Assembly (NCBI RefSeq): GCF_006159205.1
Contig: NZ_CP040812.1
Location: 744,001 to 808,000, forward strand
Direction: 5' to 3'
DNA: 64,000 bases
Source: Antarcticibacterium flavum
GTDB lineage: Bacteria > Bacteroidota > Bacteroidia > Flavobacteriales > Flavobacteriaceae
The notes below the pieces were generated by a model. The model made no database searches. It was not told the origin of the DNA and saw nothing but the letters and a program-made list of their open reading frames with translations. This document shows, one piece after another, positions 16,083 through 23,499 of this stretch (the first letter of the stretch is position 1; each line of letters starts with the position of its first letter). The position numbers and the translations under genes were made by a program.

Positions 16083-17738
16083 ATGAAATTTAATTTAAAG
16101 AAATCCTTATGGATCCTGGCAGTACTGGGGCTCTTTAGTTTTACCTCCTGCAACCAGGCAACCGGTGGAAATTCAGAAGAAAAAAAAGAGACTAAAGATA
16201 CCCTTAGCATTACCGTGCTGCAAACAGCAGATATTCACGGACAACTGGATCCCCACCCAGAACTATTCTGGGAAAACGAGGAGATCGTTTTTAAGGAAAG
16301 AGGTGGCCTGGCCTATATAAAAACCCTCTTTGAGAAAGAGCGTAAAAAGAATCCCGGCCGCACCCTGATCGTGGATGGCGGAGACCTCATCCAGGGTAGC
16401 GGTTATGCGGCGCTTTCTGAAGGTAGTATTTTTCCCGAACTCATAAGTAAAATGGGCTATGACGTGATCATCCCGGGCAACTGGGAAGTGGTCTATGGAA
16501 AAGAAAGAATGATGGATATAATGACCAACTACAACACCCCGGTGATCGCACAGAATATGTTCCATGAGGAAGAAGGGAAGGAACTTTTCCCTCCTTTCTG
16601 GACAAAGGAAATTGAAGGTGTGAAAATTGGATTTATCGGCATCAATGACCCCGATGTACCGGTGCGTCAAAATCCTATTTTTAGTGAAGGAATGACCTTT
16701 AGTGGGATCGAGGATGAAGTGAAGGAACTTATAACTAAAGTTAAAAAAGAGGAAGAAGTAGATGTGCTTTTCCTTGTCACCCACATAGGAGTATTTAAAC
16801 AGGTGGATCTTGCTAACCAGGAACTGGCAAAAGATGTGGATTACATCCTTGGGAACGATACCCACGAGAGAGTAAGAGAGCTTATACAGGGGAAATATGC
16901 CAAGGTAACCGAGCCGGGAGCTTTCGGTTCTTTTGTTGGGAAGCTCACGTTGCATTTTGTAGATGGAAAGCTGGTGGGAGATGAGTACGAACTTATGGAC
17001 GTGGATCCGGAAGTTTACCCCGCAGATCCTGAATTGCAGCAGTTAGTGGACAAAGCTAAAGAACCTTACAAGGAACATCTGGAAACCGTGGTTGGATATA
17101 CCTCCACCCCCATTTACAGATACCTTACGGTAGAAAATCCAATGGACAATATGATAACCGATGCCGCGAGATGGAAAACAGGAGCCGATATCGCTATTTC
17201 CAATGGGTTCAGATTTGGAAATCCTATCGTGCCTGAAGATGGGAAACCTGCGCCTATAACCCGTGCCAACCTGTGGAACCTGCTTCCGGTAAATGAGAAA
17301 GTGAAAACGGGAAAAGTCACCGGACAGCAGATAAAGGACTGGCTGGAGCGGGAAATGCATAACGCCTTTGCACAGGTTCCTTCCGAAAGATTTGGTGGGT
17401 GGCTGGTAAGATTCTCAGGCATGGAGGTAGATTTTAACAGCCAGGGCAATAAAGGGGAACGGATAAAATCCATTACAGTAAAAGGCGAGCCAATGCAAAT
17501 GGATGAATACTACACAATTTCTGCCTGTGTACGCCCAGGGGATCCTATGGATAATTTATGTCGAATCCCGGATGTGGAAGATGTGGAAGTTAAAGATTAC
17601 ACCATTCACGATGTGGTTGAGGAGTACCTCCGGAAGAATTCCCCGGTTTCTCCAAAGCTGGAAGGCCGTGCTTACTGTGAACACCTTGGAAAGTATTCTT
17701 TCTCCACAGTACCGGGAACAGATTATAAATTTCATTAA
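16083..17738 (+). CDS. SoxB-like metallophosphoesterase/5'-nucleotidase family lipoprotein
   Basis: 551 residues. A lipobox FTSC ends the signal peptide (about Cys23). The N-terminal calcineurin-like domain has TADIHGQLDPH, DGGDLIQGSG, GNWEVVYG and VTHIGVFKQ. The GNWE..YG block resembles SoxB, where the 5'-nucleotidase GNHEFD is replaced by a GHWE..YG form. The C-terminal 5'-nucleotidase domain has SNGFRFGNP. SoxB hydrolyses sulfate from a SoxYZ-bound thiosulfate derivative; no SoxYZ, SoxXA or SoxCD is found here. Function as a thiosulfohydrolase is therefore possible but unproven; a nucleotidase is the alternative. It is the last gene before the terminator at 17757. Confidence 0.8.
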   Translation: MKFNLKKSLWILAVLGLFSFTSCNQATGGNSEEKKETKDTLSITVLQTADIHGQLDPHPELFWENEEIVFKERGGLAYIKTLFEKERKKNPGRTLIVDGGDLIQGSGYAALSEGSIFPELISKMGYDVIIPGNWEVVYGKERMMDIMTNYNTPVIAQNMFHEEEGKELFPPFWTKEIEGVKIGFIGINDPDVPVRQNPIFSEGMTFSGIEDEVKELITKVKKEEEVDVLFLVTHIGVFKQVDLANQELAKDVDYILGNDTHERVRELIQGKYAKVTEPGAFGSFVGKLTLHFVDGKLVGDEYELMDVDPEVYPADPELQQLVDKAKEPYKEHLETVVGYTSTPIYRYLTVENPMDNMITDAARWKTGADIAISNGFRFGNPIVPEDGKPAPITRANLWNLLPVNEKVKTGKVTGQQIKDWLEREMHNAFAQVPSERFGGWLVRFSGMEVDFNSQGNKGERIKSITVKGEPMQMDEYYTISACVRPGDPMDNLCRIPDVEDVEVKDYTIHDVVEEYLRKNSPVSPKLEGRAYCEHLGKYSFSTVPGTDYKFH

Positions 17739-17756
17739 AGGCAAATATTTAAAACG

Positions 17757-17791
17757 AAAAGTCTCACGGCAGCTAAGTTGTGAGGCTTTTT
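17757..17791. terminator. Bidirectional terminator
   Basis: AAAAGTCTCAC pairs with GTGAGGCTTTT (one G-T pair) with T-runs on both sides. It separates the convergent SoxB-like operon and the TauE-TlpA unit. Confidence 0.8.
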
Positions 17792-17813
17792 AAATTACAA
17801 AATTTGGATCTTA

Positions 17814-18407
17814 TCAATATTGTTCCTTAAGAAATTCCTTAAACTTTTTTGTATAATAATCACCCATTCCTGTATGGGTTAGAACCAATTTGCCACTGGC
17901 ATCAATAACATAGGTAGTGGGTATACTTGCGGATTGATATAAAGACGGCAAGACCCCTGCAGGTGCATACACCTCAAAATCATATCCTTTCCGGGAATTA
18001 AAGTCTATAGCCTTTTGAAAATCCTGGTCTACTGAAAGCATTATAAAAGCAACTTTGTCCTTATCTACATCTTTATACAGCTTATTTATCCCCGGCATCT
18101 CTGCAACGCAGGGTGGACACCAGGTGGCCCAAATATTTAAAAAAATTACTTTCCCCCTTAAATCTTCCATATCCACTCTTTCACCTTTAGAATTTATAAA
18201 GCTCATAGAAAAATCTGCCACAGGTTGAGTCTTATTATCAGCGAGATTCGTATCCTTATCTAAATCTGGATTCATAATCCCGGTTGCCAGGATACCCCGT
18301 TGCAGAAAACCTAATACTTCCGTATGATAACCGGTAAAATATAACCCGGCAAAAATTACAAGGATAAGACCGTATTCGATTAAATTCTTCTTTTTCTTTT
18401 TATTCAT
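17814..18407 (-). CDS. TlpA-type membrane-anchored thioredoxin
   Basis: 197 residues from the ATG at 18407; the TTG at 18413 is rejected as start. One N-terminal transmembrane segment (about 10 to 28) follows a poly-Lys stretch, so the domain faces the periplasm. The active site is WATWCPPCVAEMPG, a CPPC variant (about residue 97). TlpA/ResA-type proteins reduce disulfides, in cytochrome c maturation and in some sulfur oxidation systems (SoxW-like). It lies 130 nt downstream of the TauE gene on the same strand and may share promoter f. Confidence 0.88.
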   Translation of the reverse strand: MNKKKKKNLIEYGLILVIFAGLYFTGYHTEVLGFLQRGILATGIMNPDLDKDTNLADNKTQPVADFSMSFINSKGERVDMEDLRGKVIFLNIWATWCPPCVAEMPGINKLYKDVDKDKVAFIMLSVDQDFQKAIDFNSRKGYDFEVYAPAGVLPSLYQSASIPTTYVIDASGKLVLTHTGMGDYYTKKFKEFLKEQY

Positions 18408-18536
18408 CACCAACGCCGATTATTTTTATAAACCCTGCTTACCTAAACAAGTTGCTCCTGCGACAGCATATCTTCAGGAATTGCACCTATAAGATTACTT
18501 TACCAACCTACCCAGGAATTAAATACGCCCCCGGGC

Positions 18537-19334
18537 TTAATATAATTCTTTCCAGATAATGTAAATCCCCATTACCATAACAAACCAGCCAAAACCTTTT
18601 TTAAGTTTTTTGCCATCTATAAATTTATTGAGATAGCCTCCCACAAAAATTCCTATAATTGAAAGAGCTGTAAAAATGAAAAGAAAGATCCAGTCAATTT
18701 CCAGGTTCTCCACATCTCCAATAAACCCTATAAGGGATTTTACCGCAATAATAAGAAGTGAAGTCGCAACTGCTTTTTTCATTGGAAGTTTAGCTAAAAG
18801 CACAAGAGCAGGGATAATTAGGAATCCGCCACCGGCACCTACGATCCCGGTAAGCACGCCTACTACAACACCTTCAATTACTATAAGGGGATAATTATAT
18901 TTTACTTCGGTTTCAAGGAGTTCTTTCTTGCCATTATCTTTTATCATAGAAATAGAAGCTACCACCATAATAATAGCAAAGAACAACATGATCCCAATAT
19001 CTTTGGTGACTTCAAAGCCCCAAAGCGTAAAAATATGGTCTGGGATGGCAGGTACCAGATATTTCCTGGTCCCATAAACCGCTATGAAAGCAGGAATCGA
19101 AAAAACAATTGCGGTTCGAAAATCTACCAGCTTTTTCTTCATATTGTTTAGGGCCCCTACCAAAGACGAGGCCCCCACTACAAATAAAGAATATGCAGTG
19201 GCTGTAACAGGATTTATCGCAAGTAAATAAACCAAAACCGGCACAGTGAGGATAGAACCTCCACCTCCTATGAGTCCTAAAACCACTCCAATAATCAATG
19301 CACCAAAATAACCCAGAATATCTAAAATTTCCAC
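18537..19334 (-). CDS. Sulfite exporter TauE/SafE family permease
   Basis: 265 residues from the GTG at 19334. About eight hydrophobic segments and two glycine-rich family repeats, GLIGGGGSILTVPVLVYL near the start and GIVGAGGGFLIIPALVLL in the middle, identify TauE/SafE. These proteins export sulfite, sulfoacetate or other organosulfur anions. An in-frame TTG at 19358 lies inside the -7 box of promoter f and would precede the predicted transcription start, so I place the start at GTG 19334 (VEILDILGYF). The product fits efflux of sulfite made by the persulfide dioxygenase-like enzyme. Confidence 0.88.
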   Translation of the reverse strand: MEILDILGYFGALIIGVVLGLIGGGGSILTVPVLVYLLAINPVTATAYSLFVVGASSLVGALNNMKKKLVDFRTAIVFSIPAFIAVYGTRKYLVPAIPDHIFTLWGFEVTKDIGIMLFFAIIMVVASISMIKDNGKKELLETEVKYNYPLIVIEGVVVGVLTGIVGAGGGFLIIPALVLLAKLPMKKAVATSLLIIAVKSLIGFIGDVENLEIDWIFLFIFTALSIIGIFVGGYLNKFIDGKKLKKGFGWFVMVMGIYIIWKELY

Positions 19335-19355
19335 AGTATCTTTTTTTATTTGATG

Positions 19356-19399
19356 CAAAAGTAGCCCCGTTAATCGCTACCTGCAGTAACAAAAGTTAC
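19356..19399 (-). promoter_or_regulatory. Promoter with GTAAC-N4-GTTAC operator, site f
   Basis: GTAACAAAAGTTAC (19386-19399) is identical to site d. On the minus strand its centre is 29.5 nt upstream of TACTTTTG (19363 to 19356), a perfect TAnnTTTG box. It drives the TauE gene. Confidence 0.75.
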
Positions 19400-19512
19400 A
19401 GAGCCCTTTAATAAGCTAAAATATGATAATGGTCATAATTCTTCGGGAGAATTCCCTTTTACTTTGCATTATAAGTTCAAAAAAAAAAAAATCAGGTGAA
19501 AAATTTTTGAAG

Positions 19513-19538
19513 AATTGTTTAGGTTTTGCTAAACAATT
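19513..19538. promoter_or_regulatory. Probable ArsR operator
   Basis: AATTGTTTAG and CTAAACAATT form a perfect 10-bp inverted repeat around GTTTTG, ending 14 nt before the ArsR start. Position and symmetry fit an autoregulatory winged-helix operator. The sequence is unrelated to the GTAAC palindrome. Confidence 0.65.
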
Positions 19539-19552
19539 AAATACATAAACCC

Positions 19553-19879
19553 ATGGTGAATAAGAAAATATTTAAACTACAGGCTAATGTGAGTAAAGCT
19601 CTGGGACATCCATTAAGAATGGAGATCATACACCTCTTAAAAAATAAAGAAGAAAGTTTTTCTTATTTACTTGAAGCCACAGGATGTTTAAAATCCAATC
19701 TTTCACAACATCTCAAATTATTGACAGAGAACGGAATACTTAAAGTAAGGCGGGAGAGCCAGTGCAGCTACTTTTCTTTAACTTCTAAAAAAGTGGCCGA
19801 AGCCTGTTCATTAATGAAGGAGGTATTGCTGGAGAATTTAGAAGAACAACAGGAAATATTAAAAAAGATATACGTATGA
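19553..19879 (+). CDS. ArsR/SmtB family regulator
   Basis: 108 residues with a winged helix-turn-helix: ALGHPLRMEIIHLLK (about 16 to 30), recognition region CLKSNLSQHLKLL and wing ILKVRRESQCSYFSL. Cys45 lies in the recognition helix and Cys71 in the wing, with a third at 85. ArsR proteins of the SqrR/BigR type sense persulfides through two cysteines and repress sulfide-oxidation genes; the cysteine positions here are not the SqrR ones as I recall them, so sensing is inferred. The ATGA overlap with the SQR-like gene and the operator just upstream support local autoregulation. Confidence 0.88.
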   Translation: MVNKKIFKLQANVSKALGHPLRMEIIHLLKNKEESFSYLLEATGCLKSNLSQHLKLLTENGILKVRRESQCSYFSLTSKKVAEACSLMKEVLLENLEEQQEILKKIYV

Positions 19880-21027
19880 AAACCATTTTAGTCTTAGGAG
19901 CAGGAACAGGTGGGGTAACAGCTGCCAGGGAAATAAGCAAGAACAGTGGAAATGAAGAGGACATTCAACTTGTAAAGATCCTCGTGTTTGAAAAAGAGGA
20001 AAAAAATGTGTTTTCCCCCAGCTTGCCATGGCTAATGGTTGGAAAAAGAAAACCGGAAGAGGTCTATGAAAAAACTTCACATCTCGATTCTTCAGGCCTG
20101 GAGGTTATCCAGGGAGAAATAGAACATATAGATCCCAACGACATTAGCATTACTGTAAATGGTAAAAAATATAAGGGAGATTATATGATAGTTTCTCTTG
20201 GGGTAGACCAGCAACCCCTCCATCACCTGGATAAATATGGCTATAATTTCTTCACCCTGGATGGAGCCACTCATTTTAATAAAAAACTTAAGAATCATAC
20301 TGCAGGTAAAATAGCCATCCTTGTTTCCTCACTCCCTTTTAAAAGTCCTGCTGCTCCCTACGAGGCGGCGATGCTCATAGAGGAATATGTGCGGAAGAAT
20401 GATCTCAAACCTACTACAGAGGTGGCTGTTTATACGCCAGAAAAAGGACCAATGGAATTTGCCGGTAAGGAACTCTCAGAAGAATTACGAACCCTGCTGG
20501 AGCATAAAGGGATCAAATATTATCCAGGTCATCAAATTACTGAAGCCACTGAATCTGGTCTCACTTTTAGCAACGGGAAAACCTACGAATATGACCTGCT
20601 GGCTTATACTCCTAAACACCAAAGCCCTGATGTAATTAGAAATAGCTCCCTGGCCGGAGAATCAGGTTGGATAGATGTAGACAAGGATAATTTGCAAACT
20701 ATATTTCCTAATGTTTACGCTATTGGAGATAATACCAATATTACTACAGAAAATGGCATCACTCTCCCCAAAATTGGAGTTTTTGCAAGACAGCAGGCCA
20801 TTGTTGTAGCTCATAATATTGGAAGAAAAATGGGGAACCAGGTGCCTGATGAAAGTTTTAAAGGAGAGGGAAAATATTTTATAGAATATGGAGAAGGACT
20901 TGCCAGTACTGCCGAGGTACATTTTTATGACTCACCGCAGCCAGAGGCAAAAATGAAAACCCCGGAACAATGGGGACACTGGTCAAAATGGTGGGAAGAA
21001 AAATACTGGTTCTTTAAAAATTTTTAA
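19876..21027 (+). CDS. SQR-like FAD/NAD(P)-binding oxidoreductase without cysteines
   Basis: 383 residues of the sulfide:quinone oxidoreductase/flavocytochrome c fold. The N-terminal FAD motif is LGAGTGGVTAAREI; the second is VYAIGDNTNI (about residue 285). The family block PFKSPAAPYEAAML carries Ser157 where active SQRs have the essential cysteine (FKCP), and I find no cysteine anywhere in the protein. Classical SQR chemistry through a cysteine trisulfide is therefore not possible as written. The C-terminal tail WGHWSKWWEEKYWFFKNF is strongly aromatic and may be a membrane-contact helix. It is cotranscribed with the ArsR regulator and the second racemase. Confidence 0.82.
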   Translation: MKTILVLGAGTGGVTAAREISKNSGNEEDIQLVKILVFEKEEKNVFSPSLPWLMVGKRKPEEVYEKTSHLDSSGLEVIQGEIEHIDPNDISITVNGKKYKGDYMIVSLGVDQQPLHHLDKYGYNFFTLDGATHFNKKLKNHTAGKIAILVSSLPFKSPAAPYEAAMLIEEYVRKNDLKPTTEVAVYTPEKGPMEFAGKELSEELRTLLEHKGIKYYPGHQITEATESGLTFSNGKTYEYDLLAYTPKHQSPDVIRNSSLAGESGWIDVDKDNLQTIFPNVYAIGDNTNITTENGITLPKIGVFARQQAIVVAHNIGRKMGNQVPDESFKGEGKYFIEYGEGLASTAEVHFYDSPQPEAKMKTPEQWGHWSKWWEEKYWFFKNF

Positions 21028-21028
21028 G

Positions 21029-21712
21029 ATGAAGAAGATCGGACTTATAGGCGGTACCTCCTGGCACTCGACAATAGTTTATTACCGGCTCATCAATGAA
21101 TATGTAAGTGAGAAAATTGGAACAGGTGGAAATCCTGAGTTGCTTATGTATAGTATCAATATAGAATTAATGCGGGAGCAAAACAGGGAAAAGATAAATC
21201 ATAAATATTTAGAGGTAGCAAAGATTCTTCGTGAAGCAGGGGCAGAAGCAATCGTAATATGTGCCAATACCCCGCATATGGTTTATAATTTCGTGCAACC
21301 GCAAATAAACATCCCAATTCTTCATATTGCAGATGCCATTGGGAAAGAAGCAGAGAAGTTGAACCTCAAAACCCTGGGGCTTCTGGGTAACCGCCCCACT
21401 ATGACCGGGGATTTTATACCTTCAAGATTAAAGGAGAACTATGGAATAGATATTATACTTCCAGATCCTGAATACCTGGACCGCAATCATCACTTTGTTT
21501 CTGCAGAACTAACCCGGGGGATCTTTAGCAAGGAAGCAAAGAACTTTTTTCTGGAACAAATGCGGTTATTAAAAGCGAAGGGTGCAGAAGGAATCATATT
21601 GGGATGTACAGAATTACCTATACTTATTGAAAAGGAAGATATTAATATCCCTATGATTGCCACAACTCAATTACACGTGAAAATGGCTGCAGACTTTATC
21701 CTGGAAAAATAG
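21029..21712 (+). CDS. Aspartate/glutamate racemase family protein, copy 2
   Basis: 227 residues, a close paralogue of the gene at 1703-2389. It keeps both catalytic cysteines (VICANTPH and LGCTELP). It starts 2 nt after the SQR-like stop, so it belongs to the ArsR-SQR-like-racemase operon. Retention in a sulfur-responsive operon hints at a physiological link, perhaps with a sulfur-containing amino acid, but that is inference; D-Asp/D-Glu racemisation is the default for the family. Confidence 0.88.
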   Translation: MKKIGLIGGTSWHSTIVYYRLINEYVSEKIGTGGNPELLMYSINIELMREQNREKINHKYLEVAKILREAGAEAIVICANTPHMVYNFVQPQINIPILHIADAIGKEAEKLNLKTLGLLGNRPTMTGDFIPSRLKENYGIDIILPDPEYLDRNHHFVSAELTRGIFSKEAKNFFLEQMRLLKAKGAEGIILGCTELPILIEKEDINIPMIATTQLHVKMAADFILEK

Positions 21713-21818
21713 CATGGGAGGAGAAAATACTTTTTGAAAAACCTGCACTACGGTACAAAATTAAAAATCTTTTTCTTCAAATTTTGATACATTAGCAAGA
21801 GTGAAATCCCGCCCTGCA

Positions 21819-23147
21819 ATGTTAGAAAAAAAAGTCTTTACTCTTTCCAGCCTTACCCGTTCTATTCAAAATGTGATAGATTCACATTGTAATAAGGTAG
21901 TTTGGATCAAGGCAGAGATCGTACGGCTTAATTATTATCCAAAATCTGGTCATTGTTATCCTGCCCTTGTTGAGAAAAAGGATGGAAAGGTAATTGCAGA
22001 GCTGCGTGGCAATATATGGGCCGGAAACTTTGAGCTAATAAATAAAAAGTTCAAATCTATTTTAAAAGAGGAGCTTAAGGATAATATTACCGTGGTTGTA
22101 AAGGGCTCTGTCACCTATAATCCTGTTCACGGCCTGGCCCTTAATATTACAGATATTGATCCTGAATTTACGCTGGGGGAACTGGCAAGGGAAAAAGCCG
22201 AGACTATCTCGAGACTTAAGGAGCAAAATATTTACGGACTTAACAGGCAAAAAACCCTACCAATGCTACCTAAGACTATTGCTGTGATCTCTGTGGAGAC
22301 AAGTAAAGGTTACGGGGATTTTATGGACGTTATAACTAATAATCCCTATCACTACAAATACCATTTCCTGCTGTTCCCTGCCATCCTGCAGGGAGAGCGC
22401 GCTATTTCCACAATTAAGGCACAGCTCGAGAACATTCGAAAACACAGCAATGATTTTGATGCAGTAGCAATCATAAGAGGTGGAGGCGGCGAAATAGGAT
22501 TAAGCTGCTTTGACAGTTATGTGCTTGCAGAAAAAATTGCAACTTTTCCCATCCCTGTTCTCACGGGAATTGGACATTCCAGCAACGAGACCGTATGCGA
22601 TATGGTAAGTTTCCAAAGCTTTATTACCCCCACCAAGATAGCTGAATTCCTGTTGCAGAAGTTCCATGATTTTGCTGCACCACTAAAGGAGAATGAGCAA
22701 AAATTAAATAATGGGGTAAACACAATGTTCAGGGAAAGAAAAACCGGATTGGTGGAAACGTCGAGACTTTTTAGTTCCCTGAGTATAACCGCCCTTTCCA
22801 ATGCCAGGGCCAATCTTCAAAACCATATTTTTAACCTTGAAAAACAGGGAGAGGTCCTTATCGCCAGGGAAAATAATATTTTGGAGCAGGCCGGCAGGAC
22901 TTTGGTTAACCGGGCAACAAACCCCCTGGACGATGCCCGTACCCAACTCACTTTTACTGAAGAAAAAGTAAGAATGCTTTCCCCCAAAAATATCCTTAAA
23001 AGAGGTTACAGTATAACCCGGCAGGATGGAAAAATCATAAAAAGCACACAGGAAGTAAAAACATCAGGGATTTTGGAAACCAGGCTGTATGAAGGAACAG
23101 TCATAAGCAGGATTGAAAAAACTATAAACACCACCACAAATGAGTGA
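21819..23147 (+). CDS. xseA: Exodeoxyribonuclease VII large subunit
   Basis: About 442 residues. The N-terminal OB fold (FTLSSLTRSIQNVID to about 110) is followed by the catalytic domain with VISVETSKGYGDFMD, AIIRGGGGEIGLSCFD and FPIPVLTGIGHSSNETVCD, the signature of XseA. The C-terminus is helical with RGYSITRQDGKII. Exonuclease VII degrades single-stranded DNA in both directions in a complex with several XseB subunits. I start at ATG 21819 (MLEKKVFTL); a GTG at 21801 adds six residues and is possible. The next gene, xseB, overlaps by 8 nt. Confidence 0.93.
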   Translation: MLEKKVFTLSSLTRSIQNVIDSHCNKVVWIKAEIVRLNYYPKSGHCYPALVEKKDGKVIAELRGNIWAGNFELINKKFKSILKEELKDNITVVVKGSVTYNPVHGLALNITDIDPEFTLGELAREKAETISRLKEQNIYGLNRQKTLPMLPKTIAVISVETSKGYGDFMDVITNNPYHYKYHFLLFPAILQGERAISTIKAQLENIRKHSNDFDAVAIIRGGGGEIGLSCFDSYVLAEKIATFPIPVLTGIGHSSNETVCDMVSFQSFITPTKIAEFLLQKFHDFAAPLKENEQKLNNGVNTMFRERKTGLVETSRLFSSLSITALSNARANLQNHIFNLEKQGEVLIARENNILEQAGRTLVNRATNPLDDARTQLTFTEEKVRMLSPKNILKRGYSITRQDGKIIKSTQEVKTSGILETRLYEGTVISRIEKTINTTTNE

Positions 23148-23346
23148 AGAAATAAGCTATACCGCAGCTCACGATGAACTGCAGGATATCGTACTGGAAA
23201 TGGAAAATTCCCAGATAAGCATAGATGAACTGGAGTCAAGGATCAAACGTGCCGCAGTACTTCTTAAAATATGCAAGGACAAATTATTCAAGACTGAAAA
23301 AGAGGTGCAGGATGTTTTAAAAGAGATCAAGGATTATTCGGTATAA
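23140..23346 (+). CDS. xseB: Exodeoxyribonuclease VII small subunit
   Basis: 68 residues, the usual XseB size. It is helical with YTAAHDELQDIVLEMENSQI and LKICKDKLFKTEKEVQ, matching the family pattern of a helical hairpin. Overlap with xseA (8 nt) couples translation of the two subunits. Confidence 0.9.
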   Translation: MSEEISYTAAHDELQDIVLEMENSQISIDELESRIKRAAVLLKICKDKLFKTEKEVQDVLKEIKDYSV

Positions 23347-23499
23347 GCCGAAAATCCAACAATTCCTTTGTTTACTATTGTGATTCAGATCATTCCTGTC
23401 CAGGATCAGGATTAGCGTGCCAGGCCGTTTATCTTTCGGGCTCCTATTTTTTCCAGACCAAAAAATTCGGGTGTCTTTTGGGTAAAGGAAAAAAATTTG

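Noticed and set aside
18413..18536. Small gene between TlpA and TauE
   Set aside because: No open frame with a start or conserved pattern in this stretch.
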